Below, one piece after another: positions 1 to 13,006 of a DNA stretch of 64,000 bases (its first letter is position 1; each line of letters opens with the position of its first letter). The DNA is from Brachyhypopomus gauderio (lineage: Eukaryota > Chordata > Actinopteri > Gymnotiformes > Hypopomidae). The position numbers were made by a program, and so were the translations under genes. The notes under the pieces are model-generated. The model was not told the DNA's origin. It was given only the letters and a program-made list of their open reading frames with translations, and did not search any database. Location: the NCBI RefSeq assembly GCF_052324685.1, contig NC_135213.1, positions 448,501 to 512,500 of the forward strand, given 5' to 3'.

Positions 1-1020
1 TGAATATAAAGTCTGGTTGAAACCGTGTATTGGAGATGATGCACGGGCATACTGCCTGTATTGTAAGGTTGATTTCTATGCCAACTAGTTCCTGCTAACT
101 GCTACTTATATACTAACATTTAACAACACAGCAAAAAAACTATTTATGTAATTTACGTAAAAAATTATTTATACAAAGCATTAAAGGCATGTAGTTCTTT
201 TGAGAAGTGACTGCCTATTTCAAAGGCAACAGATGTTGTTCATTTGTAGTTCTAACATATTTAGGGTGTTTTTTACTCATTTTCTTCTCTCCCAACGTTA
301 TTCATTTACAGCTTCAAAAACATGTATTATGCAAATTAGGTGATGACGTCATTTAGCGACTTCTATCGACTTTTAGGACAACCAATAGCTACTTTTCTTA
401 CTGAGGAGTAGGCAACAGTGGCTAGAGAGTTGGAGACTTCATTTTCCTCGGAGTTAGAAGAGATTTAAAGAGAGTGTTTTTGGGTTGCTGTGACGTTTGG
501 GTTCATTTTTGAAGTACTGGGAGACCAGCTTTGTAAATGCTGTCTGTTTTGAAGACCAGAAGTTTTGTTCGTCGAGTATTTCTTTGTTGAATTGTCTCGG
601 TAAGGCAGCTTGTGTATTTTTCGTTACTGTTGTAATCCAAGTCATATTTTGTTTATCATTGCTAAATACTTCAGTGCAGGGGTGCTCATGACGTCGATCG
701 CGAAGGAAGTGTCGGTCGATCGCGAAGGAACGTGCGTAGATCGCGTGACATAAAAAAGTAGTAGATGAATTGCCCATTTGCACTGACGGTTGTATTTTGA
801 TTGACATTCATGGTAGCCAATCTGCAATCCGATAAACAAATTACGTTCGCCACCCCCCCCCCCTTCAACAAATAACGTTCGCCGTGCCCCCCCCCCCCCC
901 CCCCCCCCCACAATAACCATTATACTCGGTAATGTTTGTGCATAATCGCAAGGTTACCGCGATTTCAGTATACAATGTTGTTTATTTTATAATATTCGTC
1001 CTGTTTACTTGATAATGATA
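1..1020. other. Non-coding flank with poly-C tracts
   Basis: No gene is supported here. The stretch is AT-rich. It contains a short direct repeat around a GATCGCGAAGGA motif near 697-740 and two long C runs (about 857-868 and 889-909), each next to a TTCGCC motif. The same TTCGCC-type context recurs near 12080 and 42210, which suggests pieces of one dispersed family. The open frames here are short and end in homopolymer-encoded residues, so they are not credible genes. Confidence 0.5.
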
Positions 1021-1028
1021 ATTTAACT

Positions 1029-2129
1029 CAGTGGTTCCCAAAGTGGGGCGCGCGCCCCCTAGGTGGGGCGCGGAGCTATTGCGGGGGGGGGGGGGGGGGG
1101 GGGCGCGGAGCTTGGAAGTGTCGTCCTTGGCTTGCTCACTGGGGGCTAGGACTCGGCACTTGTAAAGCTGCTTTGTGACAACAACTGTTGTAAAAAGTGC
1201 TATATAAATAAAATTTGATTGATTGATTGATTGATTGAAGTAAAACGTGCACATGTGTCAATATTAAGAGGAGAGGTGAATCACTGACTCGTACTCGTGC
1301 TGGTGGTATTCCACTTAGTCCGTTTATTTGCTGGTTGACCAAAATAAACCTGGGCTCCAGCACTATTTGACTGTTCATACATGAACTGGTGAGTTGTCCA
1401 AAGCTCATTGAATGCTTTACTTACAGAAATAAAATAAAGAGCAGTGGTCTGAGTCGGTCTACGGCAGAAAGCTAAAAAAACAACAATATTCCGTACGTGC
1501 GCTCAACTCGCTCCCTTAAAGAGACAGTACACATATTTCTGGCCGTTACATGCTTTGTGCTCTGCGTGATGTCTGCGCTTGCAAACTAGCCACATATGTA
1601 TTGCTGTTTCTCTTATTTCATCTCCTTATTTATTTTTAATTATATTTAGAATTCTTGAACCATTTAAAAGGTTTCTTGCAGTTTATTTTTTTCATGTTTG
1701 ACCAAAGTTGTGAACCTATTGTTTTTGTAAGTTTCAGGTTCTTTGGTATTATTTATTTTACATTCAATGTTATATTCATAATTGCACTGACTGAACAAAT
1801 GCAAGTTGTGTTGTTTTTACATATTTATATGTGTGTGTAAGTGTGCTATACTGGTGCAGAGTTTTCAATAAACTTGTAATTCAGTATGTCTGTATTAAAA
1901 AAAAAAAAAAATGTTTTAAGTCGATTCAGCACAGTTTAACTCTATCAGATCGGTATCGGATCAGTACCTGCCGATACTAAGCCTCAGATATCTGAATCGG
2001 TATCGGAAGTGAAAAACGTGAATCGGTGCATCCCTAGTCAATATGGGGGGGAGGGGGGTGTAGGGGGGGGCGCAAAAATATTCTCATCTACTAAAGGGGG
2101 GCACGGCAGAAAAAGTTTGGGAACTACTG
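1029..2129. mobile_element. hAT-type non-autonomous DNA transposon with 8-bp target duplication
   Basis: The ends are inverted: CAGTGGTTCCCAAAG at the left, and the complement of CAGTAGTTCCCAAAC at the right. The 8-bp sequence ATTTAACT directly flanks both ends (1021-1028 and 2130-2137), the target duplication size of hAT elements. There is no transposase frame inside. A SINE-like tail (1107-1236) and a long G run (1083-1103) lie within it, so it is composite. The element call rests on visible termini and the duplication; the family name is inferred. Confidence 0.85.
1107..1240 (+). repeat. SINE-like repeat ending in (TTGA)n
   Basis: This has the common fish short-repeat layout: a TTGCTCACTGGGGGCTAGGA block, then a GTAAAGCTGCTTTGTGACAA block, then AAATAAAATTTGATTGATTG ending in tandem TTGA. 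An inverted copy of the same blocks lies at 7448-7575, and a decayed copy at about 13262-13376. It is nested inside the surrounding hAT element. Confidence 0.7.
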
Positions 2130-2849
2130 ATTTAACTGAATAGTATGCAATGCTTTACAGTATGAACGAAGTGTATGCAGTTGCATAGCTTTTCTTTTGA
2201 GAAGATTTATGTTAATGTTGTACAACTATTTTAAGTTTAAACTGTTGATATTTGATGAGAATTTAACATTGTCCTGTATATGTAGCTTAACTAAGGGTGG
2301 TTACACAGGTCAAGTTTTTGAGCTGGATTTGGATTCCGCTGAGGATTTGTGGACTACGTTAGATGGCGAGCCACCCACCCATTCGAGTGTGATCCTGTTC
2401 TGTCATTGCATATGGCATATCTGGTAGGATTGTGGCCTGCTTGTGTCACATTACTGACTATGACTGACTTGACTTATTGACTTGAATCGACACTTATCAA
2501 CTGAACCATTTGAGAAGAACTATTTTCTTTTTTTTAACAACTGAAAGGAACTCTCTTTTATCCATTTGGAGAATTTAAAGGACTATTTACCAATTTTTGA
2601 AGGACAATTCATTTTCAGTTAATTTTCTTTAAAAAAAAAGGGGTCCAATCTTTTATTTGGGTAATTGTAAATATTCCAACTTTTTAAATTATTACTAAAG
2701 AAAGAAAAACTTATACCCTCGTGTGGTGTCTTTTAATTGCACTGTTTTCCACTCTCTCTCTCCAGAGCCTAGTGTCTCTTATTCTTTAGTATTATTTTAG
2801 TATTGTTGAACCTGGCCTACCATCGACGTGTACATACTCAGCAGTGGGT

Positions 2850-3420
2850 TACATTGGCACCATTATCATAGGCCTGTCCTCTGCAATCATCAAAGGGAAT
2901 ACCAAGTTCCCTCAACTTTCCCAGAACAACATTTGACAGATTGAGGCCCGTCATTTCAACCACGTTCATGTATCCAAGGATTTACTCATTGATGTGTGGC
3001 TCAGGCATCAATTCCACAATGCGCACAACAAGAGACATTTGTTCCTTACGGCTGATGTCTGGGGTGAAATCAAGGATGATGGCATAATATTTTGCCTCTT
3101 GGATTATTGCCACAATGTTTTGAATTGTCTGGGAGGAGATAATCTCAATTATTTTGTTTTGAGTTTGTTGTCCAAGATAGTGTGTTCTGGAAGCCTCGTC
3201 TTTAATTCTGGCCACATGTCCCTCTATAACTGAATTAAACTGAGCCAGCAGCTCCACCTCTTTCAAAAAATTGCCATTGTCTTGTGCGTATAAACTTTGT
3301 GAAGAGCCCCTAAAAGGCAAATTTCTGATAGCTAGAAATTCAGGACATTGTGCCATCTTTTCCTCTCCGCCTCTATTAAGGACAGCTCCTGCTGGTCTAT
3401 AGTCCTGAACACAAGGTACT
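2850..3420 (-). pseudogene. hAT transposase fragment (ZMYM1-like, DUF4371 type)
   Basis: The minus-strand frame reads LPFRGSSQSLYAQDNGNFL, then AKYYAIILDFTPDISRKEQ, then, after a stop, LGYMNVVEMTG and CRGQAYDNGAN. This order (NLPFRG, ILDxTPD, CRGQxYDNGAN) is typical of the ZMYM1-like/DUF4371 hAT transposases common in fish. The frame is interrupted near 2982, and both the N-terminal zinc finger and the C-terminal dimerisation part are missing, so it is a dead fragment. The assignment comes from remembered family motifs. Confidence 0.7.
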
Positions 3421-3547
3421 CTAAGCTGGAAAAACCACTAGATGAAAGTCATATGATACCTAACAATTATGCCAAGTCATTATTATACCTGAATATACAC
3501 ATCACCTGAGGAAAAAGACAGTAAGCAATACCTATAGCAAACACCTG

Positions 3548-4629
3548 AGGAAAGAGACGGGTAGGAACGCGTTACATTTACTCCGTTACATTTACTCAAG
3601 TAGCTTTTTGGACAAAAATGTACTTGTAGGAGTAATTTTAATATGAAAGACTTCTACTTTTACTTGAGTAAATATGTGGTGAGAAAAACGCGACTTTTAC
3701 TCCGTTACAATCGGATTTGCGCCGCGCGTTACCGTTACGTTTTGTAAATAATTGGTCTTTTCAGTGAGAAGACTGACCAGTATCGGCACCTGTATCGGTG
3801 TAAAATGGACACAAATTAAGTATTATATCGCGATCGATCGATCGCCAGTGGTTGGCGCCAGAGCGAACTAGTAACTCATTGAATCATAGATGTGGATCAG
3901 AGGTAAATAAACTAGATTTTTTTCAGCGTGAGAAATTGGATGTGTGGCGTGTAAGCGTGTGAAGACAGTCAAATGCGTGTGTCTCACGCTCAATGCGTGA
4001 GTGTTTGCAACCTTGGCGCTGCCAATTGTGTCTGCAAACGTGTGGACATTTCAGGTGCGATAAGTTTGCTGTATGTATAATTTTGTGTATATATCGCATT
4101 TGTGTATATTGTGCTATATCTCTGGGGCATAACGTTTGTATGATGTAATTATTAAATGTAACGCAGTGCAATACTAAAAACCAGTTCTCACACTGATTGT
4201 ACACACTAGCAATATAGGATGATTAATTCTGCTACAAATTGATTCAGTTGGTGTCAAGTTGCAGCTACACGTATTGGTTGACAGTCTCATCAGTTACTGC
4301 CTTTGTGGAACAGGCCTAATAATTAGGAACAAACAAAAATACATATTATTTATAATAAATAATTTATATATATATAATATTTATTTATAATAAATTATTT
4401 TTATCATTAAAAGTCATTGTTTCCTGTAATTCAATTTCCCATGATGTAATTTACTGACACGAGACAGTACTCATGCATTTACTCACTACTTGAGTAGCTT
4501 TTAATCAAAGTACTTTTTTACTTTTACTCAAGTAAATTTTTGGGATGCATACTTTTACTTGAGTAACATTTGGTTCAGGTAACTGTACTTCTACTTAAGT
4601 AAAATTGTTGAATACTCTACCCACCTCTG
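3548..4629. mobile_element. Non-autonomous DNA transposon with ACTTAAGTA-rich ends
   Basis: Both ends carry dense copies of ACTTGAGTA/ACTCAAGTA-type motifs, which are typical of an abundant fish repeat. The right end (CTACCCACCTCTG, about 4617-4629) is the complement of a CAGAGGTGGGTAG terminus; the left end (GACGGGTAGGAACGCG) is a decayed match. The interior (about 3835-4065) holds an inverted relative of the repeat at 11875-12055. Exact ends and a target duplication could not be fixed. Confidence 0.5.
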
Positions 4630-7330
4630 GAGACGATAAAGCACAGTAGACGAAAGGATAATTATGTAAAATGCACTTGAAAGAGGTGGGTCTTCAGTCG
4701 GCGTCTGAAGACAGCAAGTGACTCCGATGTTCAGACACACAAGGGAAGTTCATTCCACCACCTTGGAGCCAAGACAGAGAAAAGTCTGGATGCTTGTCTC
4801 CCATGTGTCCTGGATGATGGAGGGACAAAATGAGTCATACTTGAGGCACGGAGGGCTCTAGATCAGAAATTAATACTGTAATAAAAATATTTGGCAGTTA
4901 AGCATTACTAAAGAACTTCAAAAATTACTCCTATTACGTAAAAAATAAAAGCCATGGGAGAATGTGGTGCTACATTTACTGTAAGTAACTGCAAGTAACA
5001 TTTACTGAAACATTTGTAGTTAAATACACTGAGAATTATGAGTAAATATTACTTGACGATATTCTTTGTTAAATTTACTTGCTGTTTCTATGTAGAAAAA
5101 CTTTCCTAAGTTTTTTAAAGTAAACCATACTCCAATTTTTTTTCAGTGTATTCTATCAAAAAATTGACTTGAGTAGAAGCTGAAGTGTTCTTTAAAAACT
5201 TTACTTAAGTAGAAGTACAGAAGTATTCAGCATTTTTTGTACTTAAGTATTGCAAGTAGTTTATTCTAAAATTTATTACTCAAGTACTGAAAGTAAAAAG
5301 TACAAGTATTGTGTTTTGAATTAATTAAAGAAAGCCATCAAAGTTTGATTATCAATTGTTTTTATATATCACTTACAAATCAAAGATGTCAAAGACCACA
5401 AATACAAGTGTTCTGTATGTACAAACGTGTAGCAACTTAAAAAACTGGACTTAACACTTCGTACACAAAAAACAGATAACCTATGTCCCGCTACGTCATT
5501 GGTTTGACGTTCGCCTTAATTTAGCTGAGAAAATGAGGTGTATTTTAGACGTAAAATCCAACCGTCGGATTCTAAGGGTGAGCCTATTGCCCTGTGTTTA
5601 CCCTCAATAAATGCCCTTATCCTATAAAAACACTACATTATAAAAATGGGCACATGATTAGTCAGCATGAAAAGAGACACGGCTTACTGTTGCTAAAAAC
5701 ACAACTCAGCGTGACATAGCCTTTATGATTGCCAGCTAATTTTAAGTGAATACTGCAGCACGTCATGAACATAATTAGGTTAGTTAGCTAAGATATCTAA
5801 CCTAACTGCACTTACTGACAGCTAAAGCTGGTGTGTCTTCTGTGCGTTATATTTATAACTTACATTGATGTGTTTCTTCAAGTTCGAAGGTGAATTTTTG
5901 AAGGCCAATATTTCACCCTCTTTAAGGAGGCAGAGATGGCACTTCATCCTATAGGAATTTACTTTCGCTCCAGCAAACGCAAACCCTGTCTCTAGGTAGG
6001 GCCAGGCTGGTCTCCTTCCTCACCCTCACCACCACAATCACTCGATGTTGAAGGTGTGGAAGGTGCCAATATATGTACATTAAAACGCCAACAAGCTTAT
6101 TATGCAGCACTTATGCTGCTATTCTGCTGTTACCAAACACGGTACCATCTCTTTTAATGAGATAAAAAGCAAATTATTTTGAATAATTTCCAGTATATGT
6201 GCCTTTGTATAAATATGTAAATTAAGCTGAAGGTGCTGGAAAATACTGAAAATGGACCTTCAAAGTGCCGTACAAGTGCATGAATTCCACCTTGTAATTT
6301 CGCATGCACCAACAGGTGCATGACCTCGCGACGCAACCGTGCGCGTGGCAAAAGCGCATGGGCGGAGCCACCACGATTGCATAATTTTTGGTGCGCGGAC
6401 CCTTGCGGCAGTCACGACGTGTCACGTGAACCTAGATTACGAAGCTCAAGTGTTTAGTGAAGGCAGCAGCAGAGTAAATGAGACGAGACCGGAGCATACG
6501 CAGTTTTCTCATAAGACAGCCTGATCGCATGACCCAGTGACAGCGCCAGCTAACATGTTTAAAATTGTAACAAGTAACTGTACAGCACGTAAAAAATGTA
6601 TCGGAGTAAAAGTATTAAACTGATGGAAAATATGTAGTTAAGTAAAAGTGGAAGTAGGAGAAAAAAAATACTCCAGTAAAGTACAGATACAGCATTTTAG
6701 TACTTAAGTACAGTAGTGAAGTAGTTCTATTTCGTTACTATACAACTCTGAGTATATGTACTTCAAATTCACCAAACTGTAAAGTTACCAAGAATGACCT
6801 TTCCTCTCTAGGAAGCCCTCTGGCACCCTCTTCTGGTGAATTTGGAGATTGTCCTATTCTAATGGCCTGTGATATGAAAATGTGGTTGATGTACAAATAT
6901 GATTGAGCCAGAAATCTCCATCATGCAGGAGCACAAGTTATGGAGGGGTTTCACCTACTAATCCTCTAAGTAGATATCATTTATTAAATCTTAATTTTTC
7001 TTTTCAGACTTGAGGAGAGCGCTGAGTGGGCGGGCCAGGCTGAGCCTACCTGCATGGTTTTTTGGCTGGTGCCACTGAGCAGGGCAGGGCAACAGGGCAA
7101 CAACAAAAGACAGGAGGGGGGCAGGTCGCTGCTCCATGCTGTGTGACACAGCACAGCGCTGTTCTTACACACAGAGAGGAGACTTTGATGAATCCGCGTG
7201 AGCAGCAGTCAATGCGTGCGGGAAAGAAAAAAGCTAGAGTATGATCTTTTTACACAAATACTACTCAATATCAATACCAGCGTTGGTATCGATATTATTG
7301 TTATTTGGGTCGATCCGCCCACCTCTAGTT
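4630..7330. repeat. Mosaic of decayed DNA-transposon sequence
   Basis: There is no gene here. Segments near 5160-5320 and 6590-6760 carry the same ACTTAAGTA-type motifs in opposite orientations, so a second member of that family probably spans about 5160-6760. A further end-like motif (CCGCCCACCTCTAG) sits at 7317-7330. The short open frames at 6154-6524 and 6984-7244 show no protein-family signal. Confidence 0.4.
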
Positions 7331-7447
7331 TGAGGAGCCATGTCATCTGCTCGTATAGCATTGTCACATAGAGAATCTATTGGGTATTGTCAAGAGGAAG
7401 ATGAGAGACACCAGACCAACAATGCAGACGAGCGTGTGATGGGAGAG

Positions 7448-7575
7448 CAATCAATCAATCAATCAAATTTTATTTATATAGCGCTTTTTACAAGTTGTTG
7501 TCACAAAGCAGCTTTACAAGTGCTGAGTCCTAGCCCCCAGTGAGCAAGCCAAGGGTGACAGTGGCAAGGAAAAAC
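7448..7575 (-). repeat. SINE-like repeat, inverted copy
   Basis: This begins with tandem TCAA and carries the complements of the conserved blocks seen at 1107-1240 (TTTATTTATATAGCGC, TTGTCACAAAGCAGCTTTAC, CTAGCCCCCAGTGAGCAAGC). It is therefore the same family inserted in the opposite orientation. Confidence 0.7.
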
Positions 7576-8372
7576 TCACAGAGCGGGGCATATGGGACTA
7601 CAGTATAGACCAAGCCTACTGCCAACATCTGGTGAAATATAAAATAGCTTTTTTGAGTCTACTGCCATCTTCTGATGAAATCTAAAATGCTGTGGTCTAC
7701 AGTGGCTGTGGGCCAATGAAGATTTGAACGTGGGCCACATTTGGCCCATGTGCCACACTTTGGACACCCCTGACCTACACCCTTGCAGAACCTTCCAGAG
7801 GAGACAAATTTGGCAATCATTTTTGATAATGAAACCAAAGATGGCATCTGCCTGTTTATGATTTCCTGAGAATCACATGTTCATCTAATTTGCAATTCTT
7901 TCTGCATGTTGAACTTCTGACATGTCAGAAGTTTCAGGTCTGCGAGTGACTTCACATAGACACCAAGACTCATTAACATAAAGGAGTATGTTTGGTGATT
8001 AATGGAAATTTGGCCCATGCAAGACCAAGAACACAATAGCATCACAATAGCAACAACAGCGTCTCTACTTGAGTAATTAAATTACATTCACTTAAGCACT
8101 GTAATGTGCTTGAACTTGATAACTTACCACATCAGTTTATGATGTACAGTAACTGCCATAGTAATGGAGCAAGTCTTTACATATACATCTGGTGCTTAAT
8201 GAAGTAGAAGTAGCCGAGCTCATACTTTTCACACTTTTCATACTTTTCTCCTGACTCTGTCTTTAGTTTTCTCACTATCACAAATACATAATTATGCTCA
8301 ACCCCCCATACAAAAACAGAGCCCTCTCTGTCACAAACAGCTTACAGAAATTCAGTCATTTTTGATTGCCAT

Positions 8373-8669
8373 TGTCACGGTGAGGCGGCCCCCTACCGGT
8401 CGCCTCCGTCCACAGCGGCTGTTGTTGTTGTTGTTTTGTTGCGTAGTGTGCGTCCCTCAGGTGGGCGGAGCCCGTGATCCGTCTCACCTGAGGGTAGTTT
8501 GTTTGCCTATATATGTCTTGTCTTTGTACCAGTTGACCGCTGGTCATTATATCCTTGATTTGGAACTATGTTACAGGTTTTTGGTTTGCACACTTTCAAT
8601 TAAACCATCCTTTTTCCCTGAGACTTGGCGTGATCGCTTCCTATTTATTCGCTCACCCTGCCCGTCACA
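8373..8669 (+). mobile_element. Solo LTR (Ty3/gypsy-like)
   Basis: A 297-bp unit starts TGTCACGGTGAGGCGG and ends CCTGCCCGTCACA, giving the TG...CA ends of an LTR. It contains a TATA-like CCTATATATG (about 8508) and a polyadenylation-like AATTAAACC (about 8598). The flanks are GCCAT and GCCAA, which fit a decayed 5-bp target duplication. No internal retroelement sequence adjoins it, so it is best read as a solo LTR left by recombination. The gypsy assignment is from remembered similarity. Confidence 0.7.
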
Positions 8670-9404
8670 GCCAAAGACAATTCATTTAGGACAGAAAATG
8701 TCTGTGCATATGATTTGACCTACAACACAGATATTCAGATATTTACAGCACAAACCTTTTTTTCAGTATAAACCATCACTCATCTCTGACAGACATCAGT
8801 GGTAAACATTATTATGTATCTATCTGGGGTTTATTTCACAGTTGTAAGTGTTCTCTGTCCACACATCACTAACCACCTACTCCCATGCAGAACCAGAGTA
8901 GCAACATTTGACAATCATTTTTGATTATGCAGCCAGACACTCCCATGAAGGTGTCTGCCTGTAAATTATCTCAGAAATTGCTTGTTTGCCTATTTCACAA
9001 TCCTTTCTGTGAGCTGAATTTCTCACATTTTGTTCCTTGTTGCAGTTCTGCTAGTGACTTCACACAGACACCAACACCATTAAACATATAAAGGAGTAAA
9101 TTTGGCCCATGTGGGACACATGATCAGTGACTTTTGCATTTTGACATTTACTTGTCTCTCTGGTCTAGCCCTTTAGTACCCGGATATCATGGACTTAACC
9201 TAAGTGATACAGATTAAACAGGACACAATTTCCAGGTCTGAAGACTTTCACAGCTAGGGTCAATACAGCTAGGGGTAACTCAAGCACTGTACCAGCCTCC
9301 AGCACTGAATGTTTTTTTTATTTTTCTATCAAAATGAGCTTTCATGCAGTTCTGCGCAAAGATGTGTGTGACAACTCACAAACAGCATGCGACTGCTCAC
9401 GAAA

Positions 9405-9893
9405 AGAACTAATGTAATCTTGATTGTGATGTGAAATTGCTGCATGGCTTTTTGGAACGATGTGGATATGAAGTGAGTGCCTTGATCTTAGGTAAACCAA
9501 AAGTGGTGAAGAATTTCACAAGAATCTTCACTATGGCCAGGGATCTAAGGGAACAGAAGGGAATGGTTTTGGGGTAACTGGTAGTAGCACACATGATTGT
9601 GAAAACATAACCATGAACAAATATTGTTTTAGGAAGTGGTTTTCCAACACTTGACACATGTGACATGAACGACAACAGTGGGATACATTGGATTTCATTA
9701 CCGGCTAAAAGAAATACTTTAACAAATGCTGATTTGTTTTCCTCACACCAAGATGCCCTGATAAAATTTGGCTGTGTTGTCTATATGTCATGGGAATTAC
9801 AACTTGAAATACTGTTCTCCGATCAGAATCAGGGTCATCATTACTAGGGGTCCATTTGTGCATTAACACATAAATAGCGTGTGGATATGTCAA
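9405..9893 (-). pseudogene. Ty3/gypsy integrase fragment
   Basis: On the minus strand, 9705-9893 reads FQVVIPMTYRQHSQILSGHL followed by a GVRKTNQHLLKYFF block. This fits the zinc-binding N-terminal domain of gypsy integrase. Below it, 9409-9675 reads VGKPLPK and then LVKFFTTFGLPK, which fit the start and middle of the integrase core. The two blocks are in different frames, and most of the DDE core, the reverse transcriptase and gag are missing, so it is a decayed fragment. Confidence 0.65.
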
Positions 9894-10929
9894 CCTTATC
9901 CACTACTGAAACAAAACAGTGGGACAGAGATGTTTAGCTGCATTTAATTCAACACGACCAAAAGACAAGAAGAGGGCCATATCATATGTTCATTAAAATC
10001 ATCAACATTAGTCACAGTGCAGGAAGGATAAGTAGATCCATCAACCTCATGCATGAATTAATTGGAGAGGTCTTCCATGTCAGCAAACTTCCAAACCTGT
10101 CAGAACTTGTCTGTCAATTTCCAAGCGGTTTATCTATTTCACAATCTTTTCCGCAGGCTGAACTTTTGACCTTCTGACCTGTTTCAGATCTGCGTGACTT
10201 GTTCGTTGAACTTTATATTTCCTGTACTTTCACATGCACTGGGTCTTAAAAGTTATTTTATTGATTTTGGTATTTACAGGAAGAAAGATGTTTTGTGGTT
10301 TCCATTCCATGAACGAATGCTTCTGTAATTTCCGCTTAGGTTTTGGCAAGATTATGTGTACCCAGGTTGTTACAATTGCCTTTCTAGTGTATATACGCTG
10401 TTCATGACGTACTAATAGAACTGTCAATACTATTAATACTGTTTGCACTGATAGTACTGTGTGGACTGAGTCTTTTGTGATCTAAGTATGTTAAATGAAG
10501 CAGGCTATAAAAAGAAGTGAGGTCAGTATTGAGTTCACTCAGATATTGAGTGCCTTTATATGTCAACAGAAGAATTTAAAAATCTATTTGATATTTAAAT
10601 GGGGGCCAGTGCAACTCCAGGAAAACAGCACTAATGTGCTTGATTTTCTATCCCTAAGGAATTCTGCTGCATTCTGTTTCTTTAGTGATTTTTTAGAGCA
10701 TCAATAAAAAGACAATTACAGTAGTTCAGTCTTGAGATAAAAGCATGTACCCATTTCTCTACATCTGATAATGAAAAATAAAAGGTCTCAGCAATATTTT
10801 ACATAAATAGAAAAAGGCAGTTTTTAGGGTTTATTTCTGTTGTTTTACCATGATTCTCTTATTTTATCATCACCAGTTTTGACAGTAGGCTATATATGAA
10901 ATGTCATGTTTATGTTCATCAGTAACATT

Positions 10930-11250
10930 TTTAAAGAAGACATCCAATGACATCAGGTAGAAGGTGCTGTGAGCCCATCAGTCTGTGAAAAGCTACAAGA
11001 CCATCTCCAAAAGATTCCAGCTAAATCCATCCACTGTAAAACAAATAATTTACAAATGGAGGGCACTCAGCATCACTGCAATTCTGCCCAAAAGTGGATG
11101 GCCATCAAAACTTATAACAAGAAACACCAGAAAAATAATAATTCTGGTAAAGGCCAACCCCACACAATCACCCACACACTCGCATCACCTGCAGAGAGCT
11201 GCAGACCTCTCTGGCCGCATCTGGGATAAACGTACATGCATCTACAATCA
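10930..11250 (+). pseudogene. Tc1-like transposase N-terminal fragment
   Basis: The frame at 10985-11266 reads KSYKTISKRFQLNPSTVKQI, followed by a KWRALSITAILPKSGWPSKL block. This is the helix-turn-helix DNA-binding region of Tc1 transposases, with a proline-rich GRPRK-like linker decayed to GWPSK. No catalytic DDE part follows, and no terminal repeats were found. Confidence 0.7.
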
Positions 11251-11874
11251 GGTGAAAAATCTATAGACATGGCATTCATGGGGAGAGTTGCTAGAAGGAA
11301 GTATCTGCTCTCAAGAAAGAACAAAGTTGAGATGTTTGAGTGAGCACTCAAATAAGAAAAAAACACACCAAAAATAAAACGTATATGACAACAAATATAA
11401 AATGTTTTAAAATCATATCACTAAGACCCTCAGGTCTCATCATATAATTATTTGGCAACAATGTGCTTTACTCTTAAATCAGAGTGAGGAAAGGAATGCT
11501 CAGATCATCCAAACCAGGGCTGAAAACACTGGTTCTGGTTCTAACCCAGCCTGGAAAACTCCATTTGTAATGAATAATCCTACATCAAAAGTAGGATGCG
11601 AGGTAGTCTCTTAAGTCTCCAGTAGGGGGTGTAAACTCTGAGATAAAATGGGCTGACAAGCAAAGAATTTGATGATGTAGGCATGTTAATTTTTTTCCTC
11701 CAGTTTAGATGTTTGGTGTTTTGGTTGTTCTTTAATGTGGCTTATTAACCTATTTTACCTATTTAACCCATTTATTTTTATTTAATGAATTATTAAGACA
11801 ATAACTATGCTGCTATAGATAAGCCTGTTAGAGCCACATGCTAATCATTGACACATGTACTATATACACTCACA

Positions 11875-12055
11875 GGGTTGCCAACTCTCACGCATTGAGC
11901 GTGAGACACACGCATTTGACCGTTTTCACACGCTCTCACGCCACACTTCCGATATCTCACGCCGAAAAAAAATATCCAGTTTATTTACCTCAGATCCACA
12001 TATATGATTCAATATGTTACTAGTTCGCTAGCTCTGGCGCCATCCACCGGCGATA
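11875..12055 (+). repeat. Inverted relative of the 3835-4065 repeat
   Basis: This carries CTCACGCATTGAGCGTGAGA, ACACGCATTTGAC, ACCTCAGATCCACAT and CTGGCGCCA. The complements of all of these occur in reverse order at 3835-4065. It is probably a fragment of the same transposon family. Confidence 0.6.
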
Positions 12056-12379
12056 TAACACTGAATCTGTCTCCATTTTATGTTCGCCACCCCGCTCAAC
12101 AACTTTCGTTCGAGTGAAAGTAATATCCAGTGAGCAGCAGTTCTGTGGGCGCAAATGCCTTGTTGTAGCTGAGTTGTACTGTAACTGTAACAAATGCCTT
12201 GTTGATGCCAGAGGTCAGAGAATGGCTAGACTGGTTTGAGAATGGCCAGAGGCAGCAGCAGAAGACTCTTCTACTGCTACAGCAGCAGAAGACCTCAACG
12301 GGTGCCACTCCTGTCAGCTAAGAACAGGAAATTGAGACTACAATTCGCACAGGCTCATAAAAATTTGACAATAAAAGAT

Positions 12380-13006
12380 TAGAAAAACGTTGCCTGGTCT
12401 GATGAGTCTCGATTTCTGCTGTGACATTCAGATGGTAGAGTCAGAATTTGGCATTAACTACATGACAGCATGGATGTACCCTGCCTTGTGTCAATGGATC
12501 AGGCTGGTGGTGGTGGTGCAATGGTGTGGGGGATATTTTCCTGGCACACTTTGGGTACCAAATGAGTATCGTGTCAATGCCACAGCCTACCTGAGTATTG
12601 TTGCTGACCATGTCCATTCTTTTATGACCATTGTGTACCCATCTTCTGATGAATACTTCCAGCAGTATAACATGCAATTTCCTAGAGCGTGAATAATCTC
12701 TGGTTTTTTTAACACGACATGTAACATGAGTTCTTTGTACTCTAATGGGCTCCAGTCACCACATCTCAATCCAGTAGAGCACCTTTTGGGATGTGGTGGA
12801 ACGGAAGATTCACCTCATGGATGTGCAGCTGACAAATTTGCAGCAACTGCGTGATGCCATCATATCAATATGGACCAGACTCTCTGAGGAATGTTTCCAG
12901 TACATTGTTGAATCTATGCCATGAAGGACTAAGGCAGTTCTCAAGGCAAAAGGGGGTCCAACCTGGTACTAGCAAGGTATACCTAATAAAGTGGCAATTG
13001 AGTGTA
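12380..13006 (+). pseudogene. Tc1-like transposon remnant, 3' part
   Basis: The text follows the catalytic half of a Tc1 transposase: TGGTCTGATGAGTCTCGATT (W-S-D-E-S type), then a GGTG-rich glycine block before TGGCACACTTTGGG, then a broken LxPVExLxxDVV-like tail. The right end, CCTAATAAAGTGGCAATTGA, followed by GTGTA (to about 13006), matches a common Tc1-type terminal repeat. The matching left end was not found, so the copy is 5' truncated. Frames are broken repeatedly. Confidence 0.65.

Larger units (their letters stand above)
7780..10235 (+). repeat. Three diverged copies of an unclassified ~170-210 bp repeat
   Basis: Similar stretches occur at about 7780-8030, 8885-9125 and 10070-10235. 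Shared landmarks in order are CAATCATTTTTGAT (first two copies), TTTCTGC/TTTCCGCAGGCTGAA-like, a GACTTCACA(C/T)AGACACCAA block and, in the first two copies, AAATTTGGCCCATG. Between them sit the solo LTR and the gypsy integrase remnant. I do not recognise the family; it may be internal sequence of a larger retroelement split by insertions. Confidence 0.45.
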